From CAYHWW01 sp964360145 (lineage in GTDB: Bacteria > Bdellovibrionota > UBA1018 > CAYHWW01), in assembly GCA_964360145.1 (NCBI GenBank), contig CAYHWW010000033.1, positions 1 through 24,320 on the forward strand: 24,320 nucleotides of DNA, read 5' to 3'. Of the stretch, positions 9,024 to 17,666 are shown in pieces. A model generated the notes under the pieces. It saw only the letters and a program-made list of their open reading frames with translations, had not been told where the DNA came from and ran no database searches. Numbering within the stretch: the first letter of the stretch is position 1; every line of letters starts with the position of its first letter. The position numbers and the translations under genes were made by a program.

Positions 9024-12000
9024 TCAACGACAGGTCCCATTTTTGCCAGTTTTTGAACCGAGTGTGCCACGACGGGTGAGGCAACGATCTTCTGGCAATG
9101 TAGCGCATACGGCCGTAGTGCCTTCGCTATGCCACACGCCATCAGAACCATCCTCGCGCCCGCAGCGGTTGCCATATCCTGAGCTGCGTATCGCTCGGGG
9201 CGTAAGACCAGTGCTACGCTCGAAATCCCGCACCGCTCGCGCACGATCACGGGAGGCCATTTCGCTGACTAGAGACGGATTGTTAACCCGCGTCGTCGGT
9301 AGATAACCACCATGGCCGTCAGATTCAAGAATGTATCCATTACAATCCATTCTTGTGGGGCCCATGGGCGTGCACCCACTGCGATCATGACAAATGCCGC
9401 CGTTGCATACCTGAATGGTTATGCCGCCGCCACCAGTGCCACCGCCACCGGAGCCGGGGGCAGGCGCCAACGGCGCCGGGGTGATGTTATCACCCTCTTG
9501 GGCGACATCGCCGCTAGGCGCGGCGCCGGGGGCCGCACCTGGTTGGGTGGTGGGCGGTGACGCAGCAGGCGCATTTGTACACGACTCGCATGGGGCAACG
9601 CAGGCCACATAAATTTTTTCCCCATCAAAGGTGACGTTGCCGCTTTTAGAGACTTCAGCGTGACGCGCCCCAATGGCGTTTTTAGCCTCACTCGCCGAAG
9701 CGCCCTCGGAATCTCCGGTATAGCCTTCGCCCCCAGTGCCGCAAATGCGCAACACAGCCGCCTCGAAGCGAGCGTCGCTCGAGTTATGGCATAAATTAGT
9801 ACCATTTGTATAATCGCCAACCGAACGTGGGGAACCACATGCTTGTCGCAGGCTGTCCCGGGACTGGTTGTACTCGCGCCTTGCCGCTCGACCATCCGCA
9901 CCGGTGAGGTATCTCGAAATATCGCTGAGGCCCCCCTCCAGCTCATTCAACCGGGACTCTGAGCAAATGGAAGCCGCCCGAGTCGCTGAAGCGGAAGCAC
10001 AGGCGCTGGCATCATCCGCCAACAAGGAGGCTCTCTCGCTGGCCACGACAATCATGTCATCCCGCTTGCACTTCTCCGCCAAATCCGTGAACTTCTCGTT
10101 GAGCTGCTGCATGGTCTGGCTCATGCTGGTGAGTGAATCATCGTATTGCTGCTTCTGCCCCGTGTACTCATCGAGCCGATCGTTCAGCGTAGTGATCTGA
10201 CGATCAATGGCCACAGGCGCCCCTGAAAAATCGAAGCTGGTCGGCGTACTCATGCCACCCAGCGTGGCCGCCATATCGTCAGGCAGGGAGCAAAGCTCCG
10301 CCGGTGCGCTGCCACCGGGGCTGCCCGCCGGGCACGTGCTGGCGCTGGTGCCATAAGAAGGCAAATCCAGATTGGTCATGCGCAACTGGACCATGCGGCT
10401 GTTGATGGCATCGAGCTGCTTTTTCATGCCCGCATTTTGCGGACCAAAGGCGTTGGCCGCACGCTGCATGAAAGCCTTGGTGCTGGCATTGGCATCGCGC
10501 ACGAACTTGCCACGGCCCGGGCAGCCCAAAGCCCCGCAGGCGGGGTCATTGAACACGCCGCTGCCGCTCAAGGAATCAATGCGGCTCTGGGTCTGCCCCA
10601 GCCGCGTCGCCCCTTGCTGCATGCAATCCCTGAGGCCCGCGCAGGTGATCGGTGGCGTGAGGTCCAGGGGCAGACGCGCCGGCGTGATGGATGCCCCGGC
10701 GGGACCGTTGCCTAGAATGGCCTCCGCGGCGGTGCGCATGGTGCCTAAGCAATTCACCGCGGTGTTCAGATTGGCGGGGTTGAAGCTCGTGCCGCCGCCG
10801 GCGGTACTAAAGGCCGCGGGCTGGGCACAACGCCCCAGGTTGTTCATGGCTTGATCGGCGCCGGGGCCGTAAACCGCGGTCATGGCGTTGCGCATCTCGC
10901 TGGCGTACTGGCTTAAGCTACCCTCGATGCCTGCCTCGCCGCAGCCGCTGCCCTCACCGCCGCCGCTCATGAGCGCAAGACCGCCGCGCTCACGGCCTTG
11001 GCGCATTTCCATGCCGGGGCCTGCGGCACCTTCGTATTCAGTGCGCACGTTGGCTTCGCTTTGATCGAAACAAGAATTCGCCATGGCTAGCAAGTCCCGC
11101 TTGATGATGGGGTCGCTGGACAGGTCGTTCTGGGCGATGAGCGTATTGAGGAGGCCCATGAACTGAGCCCGGGTGCGCCCCGTGCGGGCAATGCCGCTGT
11201 CCGCCGCGGCATCCGAAAGTTCCTCAGTGCCATCCATGAACGGCGAGAGCGCCATGAAGCGCTGGCGTAGGTAATCCATGCGAGTCCGGGCGTTACGCTG
11301 AACGCCGCCGCGAGAACCCCGGGGCACCGTGCGGTCCATGTAACTACAGATCAACGTATTCAGTGCATTGCTCTCAAGACCCGCGCCCGCGGTGCAAGGC
11401 GAGAAGCCAAAGCCCTGGGGCGCGGCATTCAAGAAACAGTTGGCGCCACGGCGCACTTGCACGGCCCTGAGGGCGAGCTCCGTACGGGCCCCGCGACGGC
11501 CATACTCCAGCACCGCCTGACGACAGGCAGGGATGCCGCGGCTCAGGCTGTTGTTCACTTCAGTGAGTTTATTGTAGGCTTGGGTCAACGAACCATCGGG
11601 GCCCACAAGCCCGTTCAAGCGCTCTTGCATCTGTCCTTGGCGCTCGATTTCAGCATCCACCGCCGCTACGTATTGGCCTTGCCGCTCCAAGTCCTGCTCC
11701 ATGCACTGGCGAATGGAACCCATGGCATTCTGCATCTCCTGCACTTGCCCCTTCAAGCACGTGAGCTGGCTCGCAGCCTCGCGGGTGGAAGTCTGACGGC
11801 AGGTCACGGCACCTTGGCTTTGCAACAAGTCGCAACGGGCATCGAGCAGATTCTGGCGCGCGTCACTGAAGCGGCCACGGAGACGACTCTCGTCGAAGTC
11901 GCCACTGCTGGTGGCTGCCTGGCACTCAGTCGGAATACCATTCAAGATCGAACTGAAATCGCCGCCCGGGGGCCTGATGGCGTCGGGGCATGCGCCGCTG

Positions 12001-12554
12001 GCCGTGGCCACGCCGCTGGCACTACTGCTCGCCGTGCTCGAAGCGCTGGTACTAGTGCTGCTCGTGCCAAGGTCCAAAGTGATGCTGCCAGAGCTGGAGC
12101 GCCGCAGTCTCGCGGCCCCGGGCGTGCATGCGGCGTCCAAGCCACCAGTGCCTCCGAAAAGGTCTTCCAAAGTACGAGCGGTGGCGCCCACCGCACTAGA
12201 GATCGTGTCGCGCACCAAGGCATCGCGGTCGCGGTCGTGCTGACTCTCTAAAAGCTTGAGGCGCTCCTCCGCGGAACCGCTGCCACCAGCCGCGGCGCCG
12301 GAGCTGCCACCGCACAGGGCAGCGTTGAAGCGGGCCGCCTGGGCCAGCACTCGTGCGGGTTCCACGCATTCCAGCGAGCGTTGCAACTCAGCGAAACCGC
12401 CTGCCGTGGGCGTGGAGCTCGTGCTCGTCGCGCTGGTCGGTAGAATGGAGCCCCCCCCCACTGCTTCCGCCATGGCCCCATCGATGCCGCCCCATACCGC
12501 CGACAGCACGACTGCTGCCGCCACGGCTATATTCCCGCGCCGGAGTATCCCCAT
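9024..12554 (-). CDS. Giant cysteine-rich exported protein, unknown family (2)
   Basis: An unrecognised 1176-residue protein. It starts at ATG 12554 with GGGGG 5 nt upstream and a signal peptide (basic MGILRRGN, hydrophobic stretch, cleavage after AMA near residue 29). I count about 40 cysteines. A Ser/Thr/Ala low-complexity tract lies near 155-190. Heptad-like, Gln/Glu-rich segments near 235-310 and 780-830 are probable coiled coils. A Pro/Ala/Gly linker (about 991-1045) leads to a C-terminal domain of about 130 residues containing CNGGICHDRSGC and a closing CATLPEDRC segment. No catalytic motif was found. Layout (signal, Cys-rich helical body, Pro/Ala linker, small Cys-containing tail) parallels the downstream giant protein, although I see no clear residue-level similarity. 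Likely secreted or surface-attached. Confidence 0.85.
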   Translation of the reverse strand: MGILRRGNIAVAAAVVLSAVWGGIDGAMAEAVGGGSILPTSATSTSSTPTAGGFAELQRSLECVEPARVLAQAARFNAALCGGSSGAAAGGSGSAEERLKLLESQHDRDRDALVRDTISSAVGATARTLEDLFGGTGGLDAACTPGAARLRRSSSGSITLDLGTSSTSTSASSTASSSASGVATASGACPDAIRPPGGDFSSILNGIPTECQAATSSGDFDESRLRGRFSDARQNLLDARCDLLQSQGAVTCRQTSTREAASQLTCLKGQVQEMQNAMGSIRQCMEQDLERQGQYVAAVDAEIERQGQMQERLNGLVGPDGSLTQAYNKLTEVNNSLSRGIPACRQAVLEYGRRGARTELALRAVQVRRGANCFLNAAPQGFGFSPCTAGAGLESNALNTLICSYMDRTVPRGSRGGVQRNARTRMDYLRQRFMALSPFMDGTEELSDAAADSGIARTGRTRAQFMGLLNTLIAQNDLSSDPIIKRDLLAMANSCFDQSEANVRTEYEGAAGPGMEMRQGRERGGLALMSGGGEGSGCGEAGIEGSLSQYASEMRNAMTAVYGPGADQAMNNLGRCAQPAAFSTAGGGTSFNPANLNTAVNCLGTMRTAAEAILGNGPAGASITPARLPLDLTPPITCAGLRDCMQQGATRLGQTQSRIDSLSGSGVFNDPACGALGCPGRGKFVRDANASTKAFMQRAANAFGPQNAGMKKQLDAINSRMVQLRMTNLDLPSYGTSASTCPAGSPGGSAPAELCSLPDDMAATLGGMSTPTSFDFSGAPVAIDRQITTLNDRLDEYTGQKQQYDDSLTSMSQTMQQLNEKFTDLAEKCKRDDMIVVASERASLLADDASACASASATRAASICSESRLNELEGGLSDISRYLTGADGRAARREYNQSRDSLRQACGSPRSVGDYTNGTNLCHNSSDARFEAAVLRICGTGGEGYTGDSEGASASEAKNAIGARHAEVSKSGNVTFDGEKIYVACVAPCESCTNAPAASPPTTQPGAAPGAAPSGDVAQEGDNITPAPLAPAPGSGGGGTGGGGITIQVCNGGICHDRSGCTPMGPTRMDCNGYILESDGHGGYLPTTRVNNPSLVSEMASRDRARAVRDFERSTGLTPRAIRSSGYGNRCGREDGSDGVWHSEGTTAVCATLPEDRCLTRRGTLGSKTGKNGTCR

Positions 12555-12574
12555 TCATTCCCCCAAACACTATT

Positions 12575-12603
12575 AGTTTAGTATTGTTGAGAGAATGTAG
12601 CAA
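12575..12603 (-). promoter_or_regulatory. Candidate promoter for the giant exported-protein genes
   Basis: On the minus strand, TTGCTA (12603-12598) and TAAACT (12580-12575) are 17 bp apart. The predicted start near 12568 lies just upstream of the GGGGG ribosome site of the gene starting at 12554. The surrounding 88-bp intergenic region is markedly AT-rich. Prediction by eye only. Confidence 0.4.
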
Positions 12604-12642
12604 CCATGATTATTGACTCGTAAAGCATTAATATTTAAGTGT

Positions 12643-14919
12643 TTATCGAGGCAGGCGATCCAGGCGCAACCGGGGACCACACCCCGAGGCCCCCCCGGAG
12701 GTGGCGGACTCGCCCGCGGCCACCAGGGCCTCACGCACCTGGAGGGCATTCCAGTCGGTGTGGCGGGCCCACAGAAGCGCCGCACCCCCGGCCACGTAGC
12801 CCGCGGCGATGCCGCTGTAGTGGGCAGTGGCATAGCTGTTGCGCGGAGAGGCCACTTTCACGCCGGAGGCCGGAGCCGAGAGGGCCACAGCCCCACCGAA
12901 ATTCGAGCTCAAATGCAAAGGCCCCTGGTTCGCAAAGCAGCGCCCATCCCGGGCAGTGCCCGCCACCACGAGGACATTGTCCAAGCGCGCATCCTCCGCC
13001 GCGAAGCTTGCGGGGTAGCGGGGGTTGCTGCTGAGATCCACGCCATCATCACCCGCCGCCGCGACGACCAGGGCGCCGCGCTCTTTCGCCAGCAGCAGCG
13101 CCTCTCGCAGCGCCTCTGAATTGCGTTCCGTGGCCCAACCCATGACGATGATTTTCGCGCCCTTATTCAGCGCGTAACGCACGCCCTCGTAGAGAGCGGC
13201 GGAACGGGTATAGCCGTAGGGAGAAACCACCTTCACGGGCATTATGGTGGCAAGGGGCGCAACGCCGACGATTTGCTGGCCGCCCCCCGCGATGGCGGAA
13301 GCCACCGCCGTGCCGTGGGCATGATCATCGAAGGGGCGTTTGTCGCCGCTGAAGAAATCGTATCCCGGCGCGTTCCAGCTTCCATCAAAAAAGATATTCC
13401 GCCGCAGCTCCTGGTGATTGTAATCCACGCCGCTGTCAATGACCGCGACGATGGTGCTCAGGGCGCCATGGCCCAGCTGATCCCAAGCCCGAGGCAATCC
13501 CAACGTGGTGAGGGCCCAGCTGCCCTGGGCCAGCTGCCCCACCCTGCGGGCATCGATGCTACGGGCGATGTCGCCGCCATCAAAGCTTTGGTCATACTGG
13601 AGAAAGCGCGCCAAGCGCTGCGGCAACGTGACGAGGGCCCACAGCCCACGAAGGAAGCGGCCCACGGTGTTGTCGATGTACTGCACAAGAGCTTGGATGG
13701 GGTCAAGGTCACGGCTCCCCGCATTCACTGTGACGGCGTCACGGGTGACGGCGTCACCAGTGACGATGGGGGCAGTGGCACTTGACTTCGAGGACGATGA
13801 CTCCGTCACAGGTTGCGGGGGTTGCTCACCAGCCTTGAGAGACACGAGGAGATCGCTCTCCAGCACCACGCCACCCTGAGGCAGGGAGAGACGGGAGACC
13901 TGGCGGAATGCTTCGTCCACGGTGACCACAGCAACGGCCTCACCGCGATCAAAGGCCGAACGGTTATAGAAGCGCAGCCCCGGCGCGATGGCGGCGTCGG
14001 TGGCGCCGCCTGCCATGTAGAGCGTGCCGTTCACCCAGCGACCATAGAAAATGAGTGGCGCGCCGCGGGCCTCGGCGGCGATGGCGGTGGCGAGGGAATC
14101 CGTGACGCGGCTGAAGGCGCTCAGCATGGCGGCGCGACGGGCGGCGACGATGCCCCCCATGTAGCCCGCGTATTGGCCGACGAGCTCGAAGAAGAGGCCT
14201 TCGCCGTGGCCGGTCACCCGCTTCACTCGTGTGGCGCCGGTGAGAACATCGATCACCTGCAAATCAACGCCGATGTGCGCGCTGTAGCGGGCCCGCTTCA
14301 AACTCGCGCCGAGCCAGAAAACGTCGATGTTCACCTCACTGCCCAGATCCATTCCAACATGGAGCCCGCCGGTATCGCCGAAGGCCGGGGAGAGCGTGAC
14401 ACCGGCGAATTCGTCACGGGAACGGGCGTCCGCGCCGTCGTTGTAGAGGTTGGTGAAACCCGCGCGAAAGCCGTAATATGTGAGGTCGCCCTTTTCGCCG
14501 GTATCAAACGAGAGCTCCCTCACCTCGCCGCTCAGCTCGAGACCCGCGGTGACCGGGTCGTCGAGACGCACGGGATCGGGGCGCTCTTCACTGAGGCTGC
14601 TAGCGACCCATGACGATTCTGAGTCTTGGGGGTCCGTGACCACGCGCACTGCGCCGCCCTCCATGAGGCGCGTGATGACGCGGTTACTGATGTTGCTGCC
14701 GTAGGCATAGACCAGGGTGCGGTCGGGGCCCAGATCCACGGCGGGCATCTCGATGTGGCGGTCGGCGATGCGGCGCACGGTGACGGCAGGCTTGGGGCGC
14801 GAAGGCGCAGGCGGCTTGGGACGGTGACCACCCTTGGCCGCGGCGGGCGACGCCGTGAGCAACACAAAGAACGCGGCGATGATGAGCGTGGACACCTTAG
14901 GGCCGTGGGTACAAAACAT
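12643..14919 (-). CDS. CsgG-like domain fused to a degenerate subtilisin-like (S8) domain
   Basis: A 758-residue exported protein. A signal peptide ends near TASPAAA (about 28) and is followed by GGHRPKPP. Residues ~70-357 resemble the CsgG/LpoB-type fold, with a GELSGEVRELSF-like strand pair, VDLQVIDVLTGATRV, and a closing part with GGATDAAIAPGLRF. This region is paralogous to the whole preceding protein (14943-15911). After a Ser/Thr-rich linker with DAVTR/DAVTV repeats, residues ~480-758 are a peptidase S8 domain. D495 (VIDSGVDYNH) and H535 (DDHAHGTAVAS) are present. The serine block reads HYSGIAAGYVAG instead of GTSMAAPHVAG, and the oxyanion Asn is Asp (AAAGDDG, D624). Proteolytic activity is therefore doubtful. 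The ATG lacks a good ribosome site; coupling to the upstream gene (23-bp gap) is likely. Confidence 0.85.
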   Translation of the reverse strand: MFCTHGPKVSTLIIAAFFVLLTASPAAAKGGHRPKPPAPSRPKPAVTVRRIADRHIEMPAVDLGPDRTLVYAYGSNISNRVITRLMEGGAVRVVTDPQDSESSWVASSLSEERPDPVRLDDPVTAGLELSGEVRELSFDTGEKGDLTYYGFRAGFTNLYNDGADARSRDEFAGVTLSPAFGDTGGLHVGMDLGSEVNIDVFWLGASLKRARYSAHIGVDLQVIDVLTGATRVKRVTGHGEGLFFELVGQYAGYMGGIVAARRAAMLSAFSRVTDSLATAIAAEARGAPLIFYGRWVNGTLYMAGGATDAAIAPGLRFYNRSAFDRGEAVAVVTVDEAFRQVSRLSLPQGGVVLESDLLVSLKAGEQPPQPVTESSSSKSSATAPIVTGDAVTRDAVTVNAGSRDLDPIQALVQYIDNTVGRFLRGLWALVTLPQRLARFLQYDQSFDGGDIARSIDARRVGQLAQGSWALTTLGLPRAWDQLGHGALSTIVAVIDSGVDYNHQELRRNIFFDGSWNAPGYDFFSGDKRPFDDHAHGTAVASAIAGGGQQIVGVAPLATIMPVKVVSPYGYTRSAALYEGVRYALNKGAKIIVMGWATERNSEALREALLLAKERGALVVAAAGDDGVDLSSNPRYPASFAAEDARLDNVLVVAGTARDGRCFANQGPLHLSSNFGGAVALSAPASGVKVASPRNSYATAHYSGIAAGYVAGGAALLWARHTDWNALQVREALVAAGESATSGGASGCGPRLRLDRLPR
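13730..13757 (-). repeat. Short tandem repeat in the interdomain linker
   Basis: Two copies of the near-palindrome GTGACGGCGTCAC (13730-13742 and 13745-13757), 15 bp apart, encode the DAVTR/DAVTV linker repeat of the CsgG-subtilase fusion. Confidence 0.6.
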
Positions 14920-14942
14920 ATTTTTAGTTTAGCAGCGGTTCG

Positions 14943-15911
14943 TCAGGGACGACTGAGGTAGTGAATAAATACTTCACTGCCGGGCTGAATAGTGCTCGTG
15001 ACGCTGCCATCGGGGTCGTTCTTCACGGTGGCTTCCGTGTAGAGATTCACTTGCTTAGCCTTCACCGTGGCAAGGAAGAGCCGGAAGCAGTCCGGCCCCC
15101 GGCACGCGGAATAAGCATCGAAGAGGTTCCCCGGCGCCACGTCGGTGCGCAGGGGCGCGTCAAAGATGATCTTTTTGTTGGGTGCATCCACGAAGAGCAC
15201 TGCCGCGCTCCATGGGATGAGGTTGGCGAAGCGGGCCCGGGCGAGGCGCGCCATGGCTTTGCTTGCCGCGGCCTGCACGATGTCTTTCAGGGGCTGCTGC
15301 CAAATGGCCTCGGGCCCGATTTCAAACGCGTCGAAGTTCACTTTGAATTCAAGGCTGAGGCCCACCATGTCCTGGGACACGGAGGTGGCCGCGTAGACAA
15401 AGCCGTCCACGGGGTCAGAGACACGGAAGTCCATCTGGAGCTGCCCCACCTTCACCATGAGCTCGCCCGTGAGGCGGGTGCCCTGCCCCTCATTGATGGG
15501 CTCACTGCCGCCACCGGAACCTAGCCGATAGCCGAACTTAATGCCCACGGAGGCCACCTCAAAGACGAGGGCGGAAATGCCGCCGGAAAGTACGCCGTGG
15601 GGGCTCATGGGCTTCTCGCCACCTGGCTGAATGGTGCGGAACTTGTCGGACTGGTTCACGGCGGTGTCGACGAGGAGGCGCGCATCGGTGCCCACGCCGG
15701 CATCACGGCCGTCATTGAGGCGAAACGGCATGGCGGTGAAGTCGCCAAAGCGCAAAGCACGCACCGGAAAGGCCTGGGAGTCGGCTGGCTCCACGGAGGG
15801 GCTTTGAGAGGGTGTGGGACGATGGCCACCGCCCGCCTTCACGGTCTGGGGAAGAGCGAAGAAAAGGGTAACGAACCAAAGAGCCCATGGAATCGATATG
15901 TTGCGCCTCAA
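14943..15911 (-). CDS. Exported CsgG-like protein
   Basis: A 322-residue exported protein when read from TTG 15911, which has AAAGGGAG 5 nt upstream and gives a perfect signal peptide (MRRNISIPWALWFVTLFF, cleavage after VKA). An in-frame ATG at 15950 has no ribosome site and would put 13 odd residues before the signal. GGGHRPTPSQ follows cleavage, echoing GGHRPKPP of the next gene product. The body aligns by eye with the N-terminal half of that product: a beta-rich GELMVKVGQLQMDFRVSD block, an alpha-helical segment with QAAASKAMARLARARF, and KKIIFDAPLRTDVAPGNLF near 245-265, followed by a final GSEVFI strand. CsgG-family proteins act in outer-membrane secretion or envelope assembly; that role is inference here. 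First gene of the four-gene exported block. Confidence 0.75.
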   Translation of the reverse strand: MRRNISIPWALWFVTLFFALPQTVKAGGGHRPTPSQSPSVEPADSQAFPVRALRFGDFTAMPFRLNDGRDAGVGTDARLLVDTAVNQSDKFRTIQPGGEKPMSPHGVLSGGISALVFEVASVGIKFGYRLGSGGGSEPINEGQGTRLTGELMVKVGQLQMDFRVSDPVDGFVYAATSVSQDMVGLSLEFKVNFDAFEIGPEAIWQQPLKDIVQAAASKAMARLARARFANLIPWSAAVLFVDAPNKKIIFDAPLRTDVAPGNLFDAYSACRGPDCFRLFLATVKAKQVNLYTEATVKNDPDGSVTSTIQPGSEVFIHYLSRP

Positions 15912-16082
15912 GAGGTCTCCCTTTCCATAACAGTTAAGACATATTAACATTTCCGAGTCATAAACTAAAGTAATTTATAACTCACTGCGTGAATCACAGG
16001 ATAATGGGGTTTTTACGAGGCTGGCCAACTCAGTCAGGATTTATTGGAACTAAAATAGGAAGTGTTTACCTCCAAGGGTGCA
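15912..16082. other. AT-rich intergenic region upstream of the CsgG-like gene
   Basis: No coding signal is seen. The region probably contains the promoter of the exported-protein block (several AT-rich hexamers such as TATAAAT on the minus strand), but no pair is convincing. It also contains ACTCACTGCGT (15980-15990), the exact complement of the motif found inside the hairpin repeats. Confidence 0.5.
15917..15924 (-). promoter_or_regulatory. Ribosome binding site selecting a TTG start at 15911
   Basis: AAAGGGAG on the minus strand, 5 nt before TTG 15911. It decides for the TTG start over the upstream ATG at 15950, because only the TTG start leaves a normal signal peptide. Confidence 0.65.
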
Positions 16083-16173
16083 AAAAGGTACGCCGTTACT
16101 TTTTGTATGCCGGTAAAGAAAACTTGCAGTAATTGACGCGGTGAGTCTTAAAAAGTAACGGCGTACCTTTTGG
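16083..16173. repeat. Long hairpin repeat, copy 2 (downstream of motB)
   Basis: Perfect 22-bp arms (16083-16104 and 16150-16171) surround a 45-nt loop. They begin 3 nt after the motB stop in the sense of transcription. The arms are identical in sequence to copies 1 and 3, and GACGCGGTGAGTC (16135-16147) lies beside one arm. Probable motB terminator or 3'-end stabiliser. Confidence 0.8.
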
Positions 16174-16176
16174 CGG

Positions 16177-16905
16177 CTACTCGCGGCCTAGCACTGTGAT
16201 TTCGATGCGGCGGTTGTGGGCCCGGCCCTGCTCGCTGTCGTTGTCCGCGATGGGGCGATACTCGGCATAACCGGCGGCGGCCATGCGCTTGGGGTCAATG
16301 TGGTGCTTGGCCGCCAGGTAGCGCACCACCCAGGCGGCGCGGGCCGCGGAGAGCTCCCAATTCGTGGGGTACAACTCCGACTGCACCGGGCGGTCATCGG
16401 TGTGGCCCTCCACTCGGATCTGCTGAGTGCCATCCTTCAAAGCCGCGGCGATGCGATCAAGAACGCGGAGTGCTTCTGGCCGCACCTCGGCAGCACCTTG
16501 CTCATAAAAATGATTGGCGGCGAGCCTCAGCACCAAACCATTGGCATCGTACTGGAACTGCATGCGATCGCTGTAGTCGCTGGCGCCGCGGAACTCGTAG
16601 CCCAGGCTTTCTCGCAGCACCTGGGCGATTTTTTGCACGTCTTTGTCTTTGATGCTGCTCTCTCCGCCGCGGGGTGTGGCTGTGCCCCCTGCCCCGGGCG
16701 CCGTCCCCGTGCCCGACGTGCTCGTGATCCCCGCCTGGGCCAACGCCTGACGCACGGCCGCGGCGATGTCTTTCGCTTTTTTCTGATCCTTCATGGCAAT
16801 GGCATACATGACGACAAAAAACGCGAAGAGCAGCGTGATGAAATCCGCGTAAGAGACGAGCCAACGCTCGTGGTTCACATGCTCAGCGGTTTTTTTCTTG
16901 CGCAT
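16177..16905 (-). CDS. motB: Flagellar motor stator protein MotB
   Basis: MotB anchors the proton-driven stator to peptidoglycan. The 242-residue protein has a short basic N-terminus, HERWLVSYADFITLLFAFF with the proton-carrying Asp (D21) at the start of one transmembrane helix, then a Gly/Thr/Ala/Pro-rich linker (about 60-85). An OmpA/MotB peptidoglycan-binding domain follows, with VEGHTDDRPVQSELYPTNWELSAARA and a final NRRIEITVLG. It overlaps motA by 23 bp, as expected for a co-translated stator pair. Hairpin copy 2 follows its stop. Linker length and sequence are of the proton-type MotB class rather than an obvious sodium PomB, but this cannot be settled by eye. Confidence 0.95.
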   Translation of the reverse strand: MRKKKTAEHVNHERWLVSYADFITLLFAFFVVMYAIAMKDQKKAKDIAAAVRQALAQAGITSTSGTGTAPGAGGTATPRGGESSIKDKDVQKIAQVLRESLGYEFRGASDYSDRMQFQYDANGLVLRLAANHFYEQGAAEVRPEALRVLDRIAAALKDGTQQIRVEGHTDDRPVQSELYPTNWELSAARAAWVVRYLAAKHHIDPKRMAAAGYAEYRPIADNDSEQGRAHNRRIEITVLGRE

Positions 16906-17635
16906 AGGCCTCGAGCTTCGCTTGCAGAAAATGGGGGTTCACGCCCTCCTGAACCCCGAGCACGCCCAGCTTCACGATCTCGCCACGGAGGAGAGCGATG
17001 TGGGCCTTGCGCTTCAAGTTCGTGCCCCAGGGAATAAAGGCCAAATTCGCCAACGCCACGCCGTAGATCGTGGCGACGAAGGCCACGGCGATGCCGCCAC
17101 CAATTTTAGAAGGGTCGTCAAGGGATTGCATGACGTGGATCAGGCCGAGCACGGCGCCAATGATGCCGATGGTGGGTGAGTAGCCCCCCGCGGCCTCCCA
17201 TACTTTGCCCGCAGCCTCTTGATCGTCATAAGCCTGCTCAGCCTCGGCATCGAGGATGGCAGTAACCGTAACGGGATCGAAGCCATCAACCACGCACTTC
17301 AGGGATCGCTTCAGGAGATCGTCTTTCACTTCTGCCCGCACGCCCTCCGCCGCGAGAATACCCTCTTTACGGGCGACTTGGGCAAACTTAGTGATCTCGT
17401 CGATGAGGGGGCGCATGTCTTCACCGGCGCTCTGATAAACCCGGGGCAGGTACTTGATGGCGAGCTTGATGTCTTGCTGGGGGAAAGACACGAGCACCGC
17501 CGCGATGGTGCCACCCAAGACGATGAGGGCGGCGGTGGGCTGGAGAATGGCGCCGAAATGGAGCCCCTCAAGCAATGCGCCTCCAAAGATGGCGAGTAAC
17601 CCAAGGATGGTGCCGACAAGAGTGACCGGTTGCAT
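16883..17635 (-). CDS. motA: Flagellar motor stator protein MotA
   Basis: MotA forms the ion channel with MotB and pushes on the flagellar rotor. The 250-residue protein has four hydrophobic segments (about 4-22, 30-50, 150-170, 178-203). The large cytoplasmic loop carries the rotor-contact charges R89 and E97 in ARKEGILAAEGV. Prolines 154 (YSPTIGIIG) and 202 (FIPWGT) match the functionally important pair of the family. The start at 17635 fits the usual MotA N-terminus, but there is no visible ribosome site. Only about 31 bp separate it from the start of the divergent gene at 17667, so the promoter must overlap that gene's 5' end. No other flagellar gene is in the window. Confidence 0.95.
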   Translation of the reverse strand: MQPVTLVGTILGLLAIFGGALLEGLHFGAILQPTAALIVLGGTIAAVLVSFPQQDIKLAIKYLPRVYQSAGEDMRPLIDEITKFAQVARKEGILAAEGVRAEVKDDLLKRSLKCVVDGFDPVTVTAILDAEAEQAYDDQEAAGKVWEAAGGYSPTIGIIGAVLGLIHVMQSLDDPSKIGGGIAVAFVATIYGVALANLAFIPWGTNLKRKAHIALLRGEIVKLGVLGVQEGVNPHFLQAKLEAYAQEKNR

Positions 17636-17666
17636 GGCTAGATAACCACGGTACCATGTGAATTGT

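Noticed and set aside
5434..12554. The two giant exported proteins as direct paralogues, since both open frames are 1176 codons
   Set aside because: The equal length is a coincidence of the longest frame. With the corrected start one is 1156, and I find no convincing sequence match between them.
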